In this document: positions 27,030 to 35,603 of the stretch, in pieces
Numbering within the stretch: position 1 is the stretch's first letter
Layout of the letters: each line of letters opens with the position of its first letter
The notes under the pieces: model-generated
The model's input: the letters and a program-made list of their open reading frames with translations, nothing else
Database searches by the model: none
What the model was told of the DNA's origin: nothing
Origin: Myxococcales bacterium
GTDB taxonomy: Bacteria > Myxococcota_A > UBA9160 > UBA4427
DNA length: 64,000 nucleotides
Direction of reading: 5' to 3'
Assembly (NCBI GenBank): GCA_012960035.1
Contig: DUBZ01000037.1
Location: 1 to 64,000 of the forward strand
Translations under genes and position numbers: made by a program

Positions 27030-28541
27030 TCACGATCCCGAACGATCGACTGCCACAATCGCTTTGCCGGGCGCGGCCCCTTCCACAAGCTCGCCATCGC
27101 GCACCACGAGCATCCCATCGACGAGCACGTAGTTGATGCCTTCGGAGTAGCGCAGTGAGTCGTCGAAGGTTGCGCGGTCGGTCACCTTCATGATGTCGAA
27201 GACGGTGATGTCAGCATCGGCCCCGACGCGAAGCCTGCCTTTGTTCGCCATCGCGGGGACAAACGCCTCGAGTCGCTGTGCGGGCATGAAGCTCAGCTTC
27301 CTGATCGCATCCATCAATGTCACTGCACCCTTTTCGCGCACATAGAGCCCGAGCACGCGTGCGTGGGTGCCGGCGCCGCGGGGGTGCGTGCCCTCGATCA
27401 TCGGCATACCGTCCGAAGCGATCATCACGAGCGGGTGTGCGATCGCCCGATCGATCCATTCGGGCTTCATCATGTGAATGATGACCGGGCCACCCTGGGC
27501 CCGATACTTGCCAAACGTCTCTTCGGTCAGGCGCTCCCCCGTGGCTACCCATTGCAAGTCGCCGTAGTCGATGCCGCGTCGTTCCCGAAAGCCCTCATCG
27601 AATAGCGCCGACTCGATCATCGTTGAGCCCGCGGTGTAGGGATACGCTTCGGTGGTGACGTCGAGCCCCGTCGCCCTCGCCTCCTCGACCAACGCGAGAT
27701 ACTTGTCGATCGACGAACGCGAAGAACTGTTGATGTGCACGATATGCAGGGCCGCGTCGGCGTCACGTGCGTACGTGATTAACCTCACGATGGGCCCCAT
27801 GTCTCCTACACCCTTTTGTTCTTCCATGTGGACGAAGCATGGAACGCCGCGAGAAGAAGCGAATTCGAAGATGGATCGAATTTCGTCGGGTCCGGCGCCC
27901 GGCGTATACGCGAGTCCCATTCCCACACCGATCGCGCCCGCGTCGAGTTCGTCGCGCAAAGACCGAACCACTTCGATGATCTCTTCGCTGTCCGCCTCCT
28001 CGTGCATCCACGCGGTCGGCTTGAACCAACGCTGCACTATTTTCATGAACCAACCGAACGCGCCCCCATCGATCGAGCCCGTCATGACGTGCCCGGTCGA
28101 AAATCCGTGTTTCACGTAGATGCGGCTTCCGATGTGACCCGCAGCAGCCCCGTAGTGAATTCGCGCCTTGCCGCTGCGTTCTGCGAGAAAATCTTCGATC
28201 CCCTTTACCCCAGCTTCAAGATCGAGGGCGGTCGTGACGCCGTCGCGCGCCATGTAGTCGTACCCGACGTCATGCTGACCATGCACATGAAGGTCGATGA
28301 AGCCCGGCGCAACAACAAGGCCTGCGGCATCGATCGTCTCGTCGCCAACCAACGCTGTCCGCGAAATTTCGACAACTTTCCCATCGCGGATCCCCAAGGA
28401 CCGAATCGCGTCGAGTCCCGATTCCGGATCCATCACCCGGCCGCCATTTACGACGACGTCGTATGCCTCATCGCTGGCGAGCCCCGGGAGCGCGAATCCC
28501 CCGACAAGTAGAACCGTGATCAAAGAAGTTCGAATCGTCAT
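27030..28541 (-). CDS. Exported amidohydrolase, D-aminoacylase/N-acyl-D-amino-acid deacylase-like
   Basis: The 503-residue protein has a Sec signal (MTIRTSLITVLLVGGFALPGLAS), so it is periplasmic. The metal site begins at VVAPGFIDLHVHGQHD (HxH) with the block RDGVTTALDLEAG next. Further landmarks are ALHIVHINSSSRSS, DVTTEAYPYTAGSTMIES and ASDGMPMIEGTHPRGAGTHA with the late metal Asp. These match the amidohydrolase subgroup that contains D-aminoacylases and dihydroorotase-like enzymes. An ATG at 28541 preceded by GGTGAAGAGA is preferred over GTG 28550. It lies next to a relic of asparagine synthetase at 28611. Confidence 0.85.
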   Translation of the reverse strand: MTIRTSLITVLLVGGFALPGLASDEAYDVVVNGGRVMDPESGLDAIRSLGIRDGKVVEISRTALVGDETIDAAGLVVAPGFIDLHVHGQHDVGYDYMARDGVTTALDLEAGVKGIEDFLAERSGKARIHYGAAAGHIGSRIYVKHGFSTGHVMTGSIDGGAFGWFMKIVQRWFKPTAWMHEEADSEEIIEVVRSLRDELDAGAIGVGMGLAYTPGAGPDEIRSIFEFASSRGVPCFVHMEEQKGVGDMGPIVRLITYARDADAALHIVHINSSSRSSIDKYLALVEEARATGLDVTTEAYPYTAGSTMIESALFDEGFRERRGIDYGDLQWVATGERLTEETFGKYRAQGGPVIIHMMKPEWIDRAIAHPLVMIASDGMPMIEGTHPRGAGTHARVLGLYVREKGAVTLMDAIRKLSFMPAQRLEAFVPAMANKGRLRVGADADITVFDIMKVTDRATFDDSLRYSEGINYVLVDGMLVVRDGELVEGAAPGKAIVAVDRSGS

Positions 28542-28610
28542 TCTCTTCACCCCGTCATCCCGAAGCGTTCGTTCATCAAAGTCATGCTCACAACGCGGTT
28601 AAAGAAGGCG

Positions 28611-28745
28611 TCAAACCGTTGGGCCGTCATCGGAGACCCACTTGCCTCGGGAGTCCGGCCCACGATGGTGCAGGCTCTCGAGCGCACGATCGAGCCGCTT
28701 GTCACCCAAGCTCTTGCGCAGCGTACCAGCGACGAATCCACACAT
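28611..28745 (-). pseudogene. N-terminal fragment of asparagine synthetase (class II glutamine amidotransferase)
   Basis: A 44-codon reading frame, MCGFVAGTLRKS...RALESLHHRGPDSRGKW, ends in a stop at 28611. The Cys2 nucleophile and the HRGPD block are the signature of AsnB/glutamine amidotransferase class II, which continues for more than 500 residues in intact genes. Here the rest is missing and the exported amidohydrolase gene follows at once. A good Shine-Dalgarno (AGGAGACCT) still precedes the ATG. It is best read as a deletion remnant, although a translated micropeptide cannot be excluded. The ORF track hides it inside a longer frame (28611..29120 minus). Confidence 0.7.
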
Positions 28746-28923
28746 ACAGGTCTCCTCTTGGAACAGGCAGCCGAGTGTACGGTGCTCCAAGCAAGCGGGA
28801 AACCAGGCACATCGAAACGCGAGGTGCGCGACGTGACCCACCACGCGCATCGTTACGATGCTCGGGTATTGTCCGGGTCTCTTGGGCGGCCAAAGAAATG
28901 GACGCAGACCGAAGGAGCCAGCT

Positions 28924-29592
28924 GTGAATCTTTCGAACGACGAACTCCTCACGACAACGCGTGCGGTGCGCAAACGACTCGACTTCGAAAAGCCTGTCAC
29001 GCGAGACGTGATCGAGCGTTGCTTAGAACTCGCCGTCCAAGCGCCGAACGGCGGCAACATGAATAGTTGGCGCTGGATCGTCATCGACGACCCTGACATC
29101 GTCGCCAAAGCGGCAGACATCTATCGCGGTGGGATGGCGGACTTCATCGCGAGCTTTGATGACGACGGCTACGTGGGCAAAAACGTGCCTGGCGCCGATC
29201 GCATCGAAACCTCGACCACGCACCTGCTCGAAAACTTTCACCGAAGCCCCGCCCTGCTGCTTCCGCTCATCCCGGGCCGCACCGATCCGCCCGGGCCGCA
29301 GACGCATGTCTTTTGGCAAGCGTGCCAATGGGGCTCGATCGTCCAAGCGGTATGGAGCTTCATGCTTGCCCTGCGTGCCCGCGGCCTCGGCAGCGCCTGG
29401 ACAACCGCACATTTGTGGCGCGAACAAGACATGGCTGACCTCCTCGGCATCCCCCATAACATCTACATGCAGGTTGGTCTCTTCCCCATCGCGTACACCT
29501 TGGGAACCGACTTCAAGCCAGCCCATCGGGAGCCTCTTTCGACCGTCCTCGGATGGAACGGCTTCCCCACACCCGGGTCGACTGGAGCGTAA
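28924..29592 (+). CDS. Nitroreductase family flavoprotein
   Basis: From the GTG at 28924, preceded by AAGGAG, the protein has 222 residues. LLTTTRAVRKRLDF is the FMN-phosphate-contacting start of the nitroreductase fold, followed by LAVQAPNGGNMNSWRWIVID and, near the C-terminus, LRARGLGSAWTTAHL and LGIPHNIYMQVGLFPIAY. It is a paralogue of the protein at 56041 (TTRSVRRRIDF, LRARGLGSTWTSLLV). Members reduce nitro groups, quinones or enones with NAD(P)H. It heads a six-gene plus-strand run ending at 34207, so it may act on the substrate handled by that operon. Confidence 0.85.
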   Translation: MNLSNDELLTTTRAVRKRLDFEKPVTRDVIERCLELAVQAPNGGNMNSWRWIVIDDPDIVAKAADIYRGGMADFIASFDDDGYVGKNVPGADRIETSTTHLLENFHRSPALLLPLIPGRTDPPGPQTHVFWQACQWGSIVQAVWSFMLALRARGLGSAWTTAHLWREQDMADLLGIPHNIYMQVGLFPIAYTLGTDFKPAHREPLSTVLGWNGFPTPGSTGA

Positions 29593-29596
29593 ACGG

Positions 29597-30010
29597 ATGA
29601 ATCACAAAAAAACGGTGCGTACCGTCTTCGAAAACCTCTGGACGAATCCGGAGCTTGCCCGGGCCGCCTGCACCGACGACGTCACTTGGGTGACGACGCG
29701 TTCGATGCCGATCCCCGGCAACGAGGGTTCGATCGAACACGTCGGCTGGGAGGCCTTCAAGAACGTGGCCGACAGCGGAAAAGATTCTGACACCGGCTAC
29801 ATCCCCGAAACCCTCGAGTACGACCATCAGCGCTACTTCGAAGCCGAGGATGACCACGTCATCTACCAATTCACGATGAAGTGCACGACGAAACTCGGGC
29901 GCAGTTACATCAATGACTATCTGTTCTTAGTGAAACTTCGCGACGGCAAAGTCTGTCGCATGCAGGAATACTGGGACTCAAAGCAAGCGTTTGACTTGCT
30001 CTACGGTTAA
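29597..30010 (+). CDS. SnoaL/NTF2-like protein
   Basis: A 137-residue protein whose ATG at 29597 lies 4 bp after the nitroreductase stop. It is hidden in the track inside a longer out-of-frame start (29129). It shows the cone-shaped NTF2 fold pattern: an N-terminal helix (KKTVRTVFENLWTNPELARA), a sheet core (DDHVIYQFTMKCTTKLG, SYINDYLFLVKLRDGKVCRM) and the ending QEYWDSKQAFDLL. Such proteins are isomerases, dehydratases or binding proteins. The tight spacing indicates translational coupling with the nitroreductase, so they probably work on one substrate. Confidence 0.8.
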   Translation: MNHKKTVRTVFENLWTNPELARAACTDDVTWVTTRSMPIPGNEGSIEHVGWEAFKNVADSGKDSDTGYIPETLEYDHQRYFEAEDDHVIYQFTMKCTTKLGRSYINDYLFLVKLRDGKVCRMQEYWDSKQAFDLLYG

Positions 30011-30066
30011 CGCTCGCGCCAACGAATCAGCACGCCTCCCCCAACCGCAGCACAGGACACTCCACT

Positions 30067-30477
30067 ATGTCGATCGAAGACCAACTTCCGCGCAACAATC
30101 TCGTTGTATGGATCGCACGCATCTGTTTTACATTGATCTTCTTCGCGTCAGGCGTCACCCACTTCACCGACATGGCGGGCTACGTGCGGCTCATGCACGA
30201 AGCGATTCCATTCCGTGATTTTTGGGTTGTCATCTCCGGCATTGTCGAACTCGCCGGTGCCCTGATGATTCTGTTTGACCGACATGCACGGTTGGGTGCG
30301 TGGTTAATCGTGCTGTTCCTTGTTCCGGTCACGATCACCGTCCACGGCTACGAAATGGTGACGCACAAAGATCCCATGATGCGGGCGGTGCAGCTCTCGT
30401 TCTTTCTTAAAGGTATCGCGATGACGGGTGGTGCCCTGCTCATCACCCAATACGGCGTAAAGCGACACCAAGATTGA
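30067..30477 (+). CDS. DoxX-like small membrane protein
   Basis: A 136-residue protein with four hydrophobic helices (VVWIARICFTLIFFASGVTH, FWVVISGIVELAGALMIL, RLGAWLIVLFLVPVTITVHG, FFLKGIAMTGGALLIT). The pattern FASGVTHFTD and LAGALMIL is typical of DoxX/DoxD-like proteins in the inner membrane. DoxX members accompany redox enzymes and may act as quinone-linked or stress-related subunits. Its stop overlaps the next gene's start (TTGA), so the two are coupled. It belongs to the plus-strand run beginning with the nitroreductase. Confidence 0.8.
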   Translation: MSIEDQLPRNNLVVWIARICFTLIFFASGVTHFTDMAGYVRLMHEAIPFRDFWVVISGIVELAGALMILFDRHARLGAWLIVLFLVPVTITVHGYEMVTHKDPMMRAVQLSFFLKGIAMTGGALLITQYGVKRHQD

Positions 30478-31346
30478 GCGATGGAACCCAGGGCAGAACC
30501 GGTCACGTCTACGAGCGAGACGGCAACGTTTACAATCCAACCGATTGGGCGGGTAGCCCGTGGTCGATCGGTCATCAACATGGCGGTCCGGTCAACGCAC
30601 TTTTTGCGACAGCCGCCGAAGAAGCTGCCGCACAAGCCGACCTCCGAGTCGTGCGATTGACGGTGGATCTATTTCGATCAGTACCGCGCGTCCCCCTCGC
30701 ACTCAATTGGCGCTTCGTTCGCGAAGGCCGACGCATTGCGGTGATCGAAGCTGAACTCACGTTGCCCGAGAACGGCCAACTCATCAGTCGCGCTTCTTCG
30801 GTCATGCTCGCCCCCACCGAAGGTTCTCCGCGATCGTGGACCCATGCTCCGGTTCCGCCACTTGCTTTGGAAAATGCCGAGGAAGTCGAGTTCATGGGGG
30901 AAAATGCGAAGGGACTCTACCCACCCGGCTTTCACTGGAGCTTCGAAATCAAAATGGGCTCCGACGAACACGGACCCGCGGCATGGATCACAACACCGCT
31001 CGACTTCTTGCCGGGCGTCCCCATGTCTCCGATGCAGCGCTCCGCCGCGGTAGCCGACCTGACCTTCGGTCTGTCCGGTCAGTCCCTACTGCGCCAAAAG
31101 ATCGTTGACGTCGATGCGTGGCGGGTCCCGATGATCAACATCGACACGACCATTTATTGGGAGCGCCCACCCGTGGGCCAGTGGTTTGGTTTTCGTCACG
31201 CGCTACTCACGGACCATGAAGGCATTGGCTTGGCAGAAGTGGATCTCGCCGACGCCAGCGGCCGACTGGGTCGATCGCTACAAGCCATGCTCGCCAACAA
31301 GCCACCCTCAGTCCGCAAAGCAGAGACAGAGGCTTCAGACGGTTAA
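30474..31346 (+). CDS. TesB-like acyl-CoA thioesterase family protein (double hotdog)
   Basis: A 290-residue protein. HQHGGPVNALFATAAEEAA carries the hotdog helix, VVRLTVDLFRSVPRVPLAL the following strand and REGRRIAVIEAELTLPENGQ the arm; a second hotdog follows from about residue 150. This arrangement is that of the thioesterase superfamily 4/TesB-like group acting on acyl-CoAs. The start is TTG overlapping the DoxX stop by one base set (TTGA), an unusual but workable coupling. In the operon it would release or proof-read CoA esters next to the CoA transferase gene. Confidence 0.8.
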   Translation: MSDGTQGRTGHVYERDGNVYNPTDWAGSPWSIGHQHGGPVNALFATAAEEAAAQADLRVVRLTVDLFRSVPRVPLALNWRFVREGRRIAVIEAELTLPENGQLISRASSVMLAPTEGSPRSWTHAPVPPLALENAEEVEFMGENAKGLYPPGFHWSFEIKMGSDEHGPAAWITTPLDFLPGVPMSPMQRSAAVADLTFGLSGQSLLRQKIVDVDAWRVPMINIDTTIYWERPPVGQWFGFRHALLTDHEGIGLAEVDLADASGRLGRSLQAMLANKPPSVRKAETEASDG

Positions 31347-31456
31347 GGCTAAATCAAACGATCAGCCCCGACTTCGAACCGCAGGGCGGATCAATGGACT
31401 AGCTTACGACCGCAACCGACCCGGGCGTGCACGCCGCCCTTTCTGGAGAACGATTC

Positions 31457-32647
31457 ATGGCAGGCCCGCTCAGCGGTTTTCGTGTGATCGACATCAGCGA
31501 AGTGATCTCAGGCCCTCTGGCCGCGATGATCCTCGCGGACCAAGGCGCAGACGTCATCAAAGTCGAACCCCCCGGCCACGGCGAAGAAAGCCGACAGCTT
31601 GCGAACTACCGCAATGGCATGGCTGCGCTCTACGCCAACTGCAATCACGGCAAGCGATCGATCGGCATCGACCTGAAGCACGAAGACGGGCTCGCGCTTT
31701 TGTATCAGCTTGTAAAAGACGCCGACGTTGTCGTTCAGAACTGGCGACCCGGAGCGGCGGAACGACTCAAGGTCGGCGAAACAGATCTTCGCAAGATCAA
31801 CCCCAACATCATCTACGCCTCCATCACGGGTTATGGCGACGACGGACCCTACGCGGATCGACGCGGTTACGATCCGATCTTCCAATCGCTTACGGGCTAC
31901 GTCGCATCGCAGACGAACCCTGAGATCCCTGTGCCAGACCTCGTGCGCAATTCTCTCGTCGACAAAGCGACATCCATCACCTTGGCCCAAGGCATTACCG
32001 CAGCACTACTTGCCCGGGAGCGTGGCGCGGGCGGCCAGCACGTTCGCATCGCAATGCTCGACGCCGGTCTTGCGTTCTTTTGGCCCGACGGAATGTTGCG
32101 CCACTCGCTTGTCGGCGACGACGTCGAAAATTACGTCGTCCCCGGTGAGCGATATCAGCTCATGGCGACCAAAGACGGACAGCTCGTCATGTGGATGGGG
32201 ACTGCGGACCAAATGCGAGCGGGGTTGCGCGCGGTCGGTCGCGACGACATTGCAGACGACCCCAAGCAACGTGGCAGGTCGATGCTTGAAGAAGCCAATG
32301 AACTGGCGCGTGCAGTGGCCATACAAGAGGGCATGGCGAAGCTCACCAGCGCCGAGGCATACGCCCGATTGATCGAACATGAAGTTCCCGCCGCACCGGT
32401 ACTCACTCACGAAGAAGTGATGCGCGACCCGCAGATCGTTCACAACGGAAGCATCCTCGAAGGAAGCCACCCGGTGTACGGCGACTTTCGGCGCGCGCGA
32501 CCGGCAGTGCGTTTTTCGCAAACACCTACTGAACCAACTGACGCGCCCGCGCTCTACGGCGAGAACTCAACAGCGATCCTCGACGAACTTGGGCTCTCGA
32601 AAGAAGCCCAGACTGCCCTGCGAGAGTCCGGCGCGGTGACGCGCTAG
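31457..32647 (+). CDS. CaiB/BaiF family CoA transferase
   Basis: A family III CoA transferase of 396 residues. It starts MAGPLSGFRVIDISEVISGP, preceded by GGAG 8 bp upstream. Key blocks are LADQGADVIKVEPPGHGE, NHGKRSIGIDLKHEDG and NPNIIYASITGYGDDGPYAD. The catalytic aspartate is D169 in LVRNSLVDKATS, the usual position. These enzymes transfer CoA from an acyl-CoA donor to a carboxylic acid acceptor, often activating substrates such as carnitine or bile acids. Flanked by a thioesterase and an amidase in the same run, it suggests that the amide-derived acid is activated here. Confidence 0.92.
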   Translation: MAGPLSGFRVIDISEVISGPLAAMILADQGADVIKVEPPGHGEESRQLANYRNGMAALYANCNHGKRSIGIDLKHEDGLALLYQLVKDADVVVQNWRPGAAERLKVGETDLRKINPNIIYASITGYGDDGPYADRRGYDPIFQSLTGYVASQTNPEIPVPDLVRNSLVDKATSITLAQGITAALLARERGAGGQHVRIAMLDAGLAFFWPDGMLRHSLVGDDVENYVVPGERYQLMATKDGQLVMWMGTADQMRAGLRAVGRDDIADDPKQRGRSMLEEANELARAVAIQEGMAKLTSAEAYARLIEHEVPAAPVLTHEEVMRDPQIVHNGSILEGSHPVYGDFRRARPAVRFSQTPTEPTDAPALYGENSTAILDELGLSKEAQTALRESGAVTR

Positions 32648-32686
32648 CGCTATTTTCACGATCCTCAATCAAAGAGGCGCCCCCCT

Positions 32687-34207
32687 ATGAGCATGACACG
32701 ACGACGTTTTATCGCGACGAGTGCACTCGTCGCCGGCGGATCCTCGCTTGCGGGATGCGCGTCAATCGCCGCTGCGCCCGGGCAAAGCGACTACGCCAAC
32801 TTCGACGCCACTGAACTTGCAAGCTTAATTCGCTCCAAGCAGATCAGTCCCTCCCAAGCACTCGAATGGGCGATCGCGCGCAGCGAAGTCGTGAACCCAC
32901 AACTCAACGCGATCGTTGTGGAACACTTTGATCGCGCACGCCGATTGGCGGCGGGAACGATCCCAGACGGACCCCTTCAGGGCGTGCCCTTTCTATTGAA
33001 AGACCTGTGGACGCAACTCGCCGGAACCGTGACGACCCACGGTTCGCGATTCTTCTCCGATCAGGTCGTCAAGCAGAACAATACGCTCGCCAACCGATAC
33101 GAGGCCGCGGGCCTTGTGATCTTCGGCAAAACCGCGAGCCCGGAGTTCGGCTCCAACTCCTCAACCGAGTCGCTGCTCTGGGGAGACACCCGCAATCCTT
33201 GGGACCCAACACTGAGTTCGGGCGGTTCATCAGGGGGCTCCGCTGTTGCAGTCGCGACGGGCATCGTACCCGCTGCCCATGCAAGTGATGGCGGGGGCTC
33301 GATTCGTATTCCGGCCTCGTGTTGTGGGATCTTCGGGCTGAAGCCTTCTCGCGGTCGCACCCCTGGAGGCCCGGGCGCGTTTGACAAGGCCGCCGGTCTC
33401 GGCGTCAGCCATGTCGTGTCGCGAAGCGTTCGTGACAGCGCGTTGTTGCTCGACCTGACTGGGCACCCAGAAGTAGGCGACCCGTACGTCACGCCTCCAC
33501 CCTCGCGTTCGTACTTGGCCGCGACGGGGATGGCGCCGGGACGCCTGCGAATCGGCATCCAGCGCAGATCTACATTTCCGATCGAGACCCATCCCGATTG
33601 TATGGAAGCCCTCGAACACACCGCCAGCCTGTGTGAATCCCTTGGCCATGAACTCGGAGAGATCGAGCCTCCCCCACTCCCGGGTGAAGGCTTATGGCGA
33701 TCGTTCGGCGTGCTGCGCGGAACCTCGATCGCGATGGCGATCAAGAAGCGCGAGGCCGAAGTCGGGCGGGAAGCAACCGCGGACGACATCGAACCAAACA
33801 ATTGGCAGTCGTACGTCGATTCCAAAGACTTCAGCGCAGTCGATTTCGAACGAGAGCGTCAGTTCGTCTATTCACTCGCCCGGGACATCATCGAGCACCA
33901 GAGCGCGTTCGACGTTGTCTTGTCTCCGACTCTCGTTGGACCGCCACCGAAGCTCGGTATTTTGAACCCCAACAGTCCAACCCAAGAATTCGCGAACGCG
34001 GCCATGTCGATGGCGGGCTTCACCATCGCGTACAACGTGTCGGGGCAACCCGCGATGACGGTCCCGCTCCATTGGAACGCGAGCTCCATTCCGATCGGCA
34101 CCATGTTCGCCGGGCGACCTGGCGCAGAAGGGACGCTGTACCGGCTAGCCGCGCAGCTCGAACAAGCTCAACCCTGGGCGGACCGACGTCCGCCAGAGTT
34201 CGCTTGA
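32687..34207 (+). CDS. Amidase (AS family), Tat-exported lipoprotein
   Basis: A 506-residue amidase-signature enzyme. The N-terminus MSMTRRRFIATSALVAGG is a Tat signal with the twin Arg, and SSLAGCAS is a lipobox, so it is likely anchored in the envelope. The catalytic triad is complete: Lys105 in LLKDLWTQ, cis-Ser181 in SSGGSSGGSA and Ser205 in SDGGGSIRIPAS. Substrate breadth of this family covers short amides to fatty acid amides. It is the last gene of the plus-strand run and would make a carboxylic acid for the CoA transferase upstream. Confidence 0.92.
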   Translation: MSMTRRRFIATSALVAGGSSLAGCASIAAAPGQSDYANFDATELASLIRSKQISPSQALEWAIARSEVVNPQLNAIVVEHFDRARRLAAGTIPDGPLQGVPFLLKDLWTQLAGTVTTHGSRFFSDQVVKQNNTLANRYEAAGLVIFGKTASPEFGSNSSTESLLWGDTRNPWDPTLSSGGSSGGSAVAVATGIVPAAHASDGGGSIRIPASCCGIFGLKPSRGRTPGGPGAFDKAAGLGVSHVVSRSVRDSALLLDLTGHPEVGDPYVTPPPSRSYLAATGMAPGRLRIGIQRRSTFPIETHPDCMEALEHTASLCESLGHELGEIEPPPLPGEGLWRSFGVLRGTSIAMAIKKREAEVGREATADDIEPNNWQSYVDSKDFSAVDFERERQFVYSLARDIIEHQSAFDVVLSPTLVGPPPKLGILNPNSPTQEFANAAMSMAGFTIAYNVSGQPAMTVPLHWNASSIPIGTMFAGRPGAEGTLYRLAAQLEQAQPWADRRPPEFA

Positions 34208-34238
34208 ATCGAGTCGACCTAAACTGACACGCTTGGCG

Positions 34239-35480
34239 CTATGCCTTCGCGACGTCCGCCATCGGAACAAGCTTGGTCGTAAGCGGTGCGATCTCCCCTT
34301 CCGGCAGCATGAAGCGCCAGAACATCATGCCGAAGGGGCGCCCTTCTGTGTCGAGCCAGTTGGGCACGCCGGGGTCTGAACCCGCGACTACAATTTTGAA
34401 ACTTCCGTCGCTTTCGAGTTTGACTTGCTTGCGATTTAGAGACGAAGTGCGGTTCGCGTAGTCAAGCGTCTGCAGGTAGCGGTTCCAAAGAACGACATTG
34501 GAGAACCGGCACTTGGGGAAGCGACCGCGAATCACGAGTGCTTCCCCGGGCTTCACGACAAACGGCGCCATCGAATAGACATTGTCGACGGCCGCGTAAC
34601 CTGTGTTTGCATTGTCGTCCGCGCCGATCGTCGGCTGCGGCAACTGGTTGGGCACCTTGGATACGTACTTGGGCAAGTTGGGTCGCGCGCCGAACGGTTC
34701 GATCGACGTGATGAGAAATTTGGTGACGCGTCGAAGGCCCGCAGCCAAGTCCGCGTCCGTCGCGCGTGGCGGCGGCGGTAGTTCCGTGAGCGGCTCAATC
34801 ATGAGCGGGATGTGGTGAAGCCGATCGGAGGCGATCCCGACCTCTCGCTCGTAGTAGTGACGCGTGCTCAAACTACCTGAGCCCTTGGGAAGCGCGAGCC
34901 AGTTTCCGGGCTGCTTCGTAGCACTTGCGATGATCTCGTAGTTGCCGTCTTTGTCGACGTCGAACTGCGTGTCGTTCAGGGTTCCACCAACGCCGACCGA
35001 ATTGCCCCCGTCGAGGGTTCCCAATTCAACGGTGAAGGACGTGTAGGTCGCGCCCGCGATATTGCCGCGAATGCGATAGCTGTGATGCTCGTCCACGACG
35101 GCGTGGTAATAGACGGCGTCAGGGTTGTCGCCGAGGAGTTTCTTTTCGGGTGTCACGAAGCGTTTGAAGTTGGGACGTGCCGAGTCGGCTTCCAAATAAA
35201 CTTCGAGGCCATGTTGCAGAGAATGGAACAGGCTGTTGCGCGCGTCCGCGAGATCTTCTTCGGTGCGAATGCGCCACGCGGGGTCGCGAAAGCTCGCGTC
35301 GATCTTGGCCAGCGCCTCTCGGAGTTCTTCGGCCGCGGCGGCAGATTCAGAAGCGAGCCCGTCCCCCGCTTCATGGTGCGCAGCGTTCGCCACGCCCGCA
35401 AACAGGCCAGCCGATGCCACCGCACCCAGGCTGGTTCCAACTGCGGTCGTCTTCAGAAAGTCTCGTCGATCCATGCTCAT
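34239..35480 (-). CDS. DUF1214 domain protein, Tat-exported
   Basis: A 413-residue protein with a Tat signal (MSMDRRDFLKTTAVGTSLGA, ending GVANAAHH). The second half matches DUF1214, with the typical end SDPGVPNWLDTEGRPFGMMF and WRFMLPEG. Such proteins are often annotated as of unknown function next to transport or stress genes. It stands alone on the minus strand and is convergent with the amidase gene, with 31 bp between stops. The twin-arginine motif suggests that it folds or binds cofactor before export. Its function is unknown. Confidence 0.8.
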   Translation of the reverse strand: MSMDRRDFLKTTAVGTSLGAVASAGLFAGVANAAHHEAGDGLASESAAAAEELREALAKIDASFRDPAWRIRTEEDLADARNSLFHSLQHGLEVYLEADSARPNFKRFVTPEKKLLGDNPDAVYYHAVVDEHHSYRIRGNIAGATYTSFTVELGTLDGGNSVGVGGTLNDTQFDVDKDGNYEIIASATKQPGNWLALPKGSGSLSTRHYYEREVGIASDRLHHIPLMIEPLTELPPPPRATDADLAAGLRRVTKFLITSIEPFGARPNLPKYVSKVPNQLPQPTIGADDNANTGYAAVDNVYSMAPFVVKPGEALVIRGRFPKCRFSNVVLWNRYLQTLDYANRTSSLNRKQVKLESDGSFKIVVAGSDPGVPNWLDTEGRPFGMMFWRFMLPEGEIAPLTTKLVPMADVAKA

Positions 35481-35603
35481 GACTTCATCTCCTTAGGTGC
35501 GGCGTTTGCAATGCTGCGGAAACCAACAGGCCATGCAGGTTACTTCTGGATTTGAGCTTACAAGTGGGCTTCTTAAGAACGCGAGCGAAGAGTCTGGCTA
35601 TCG

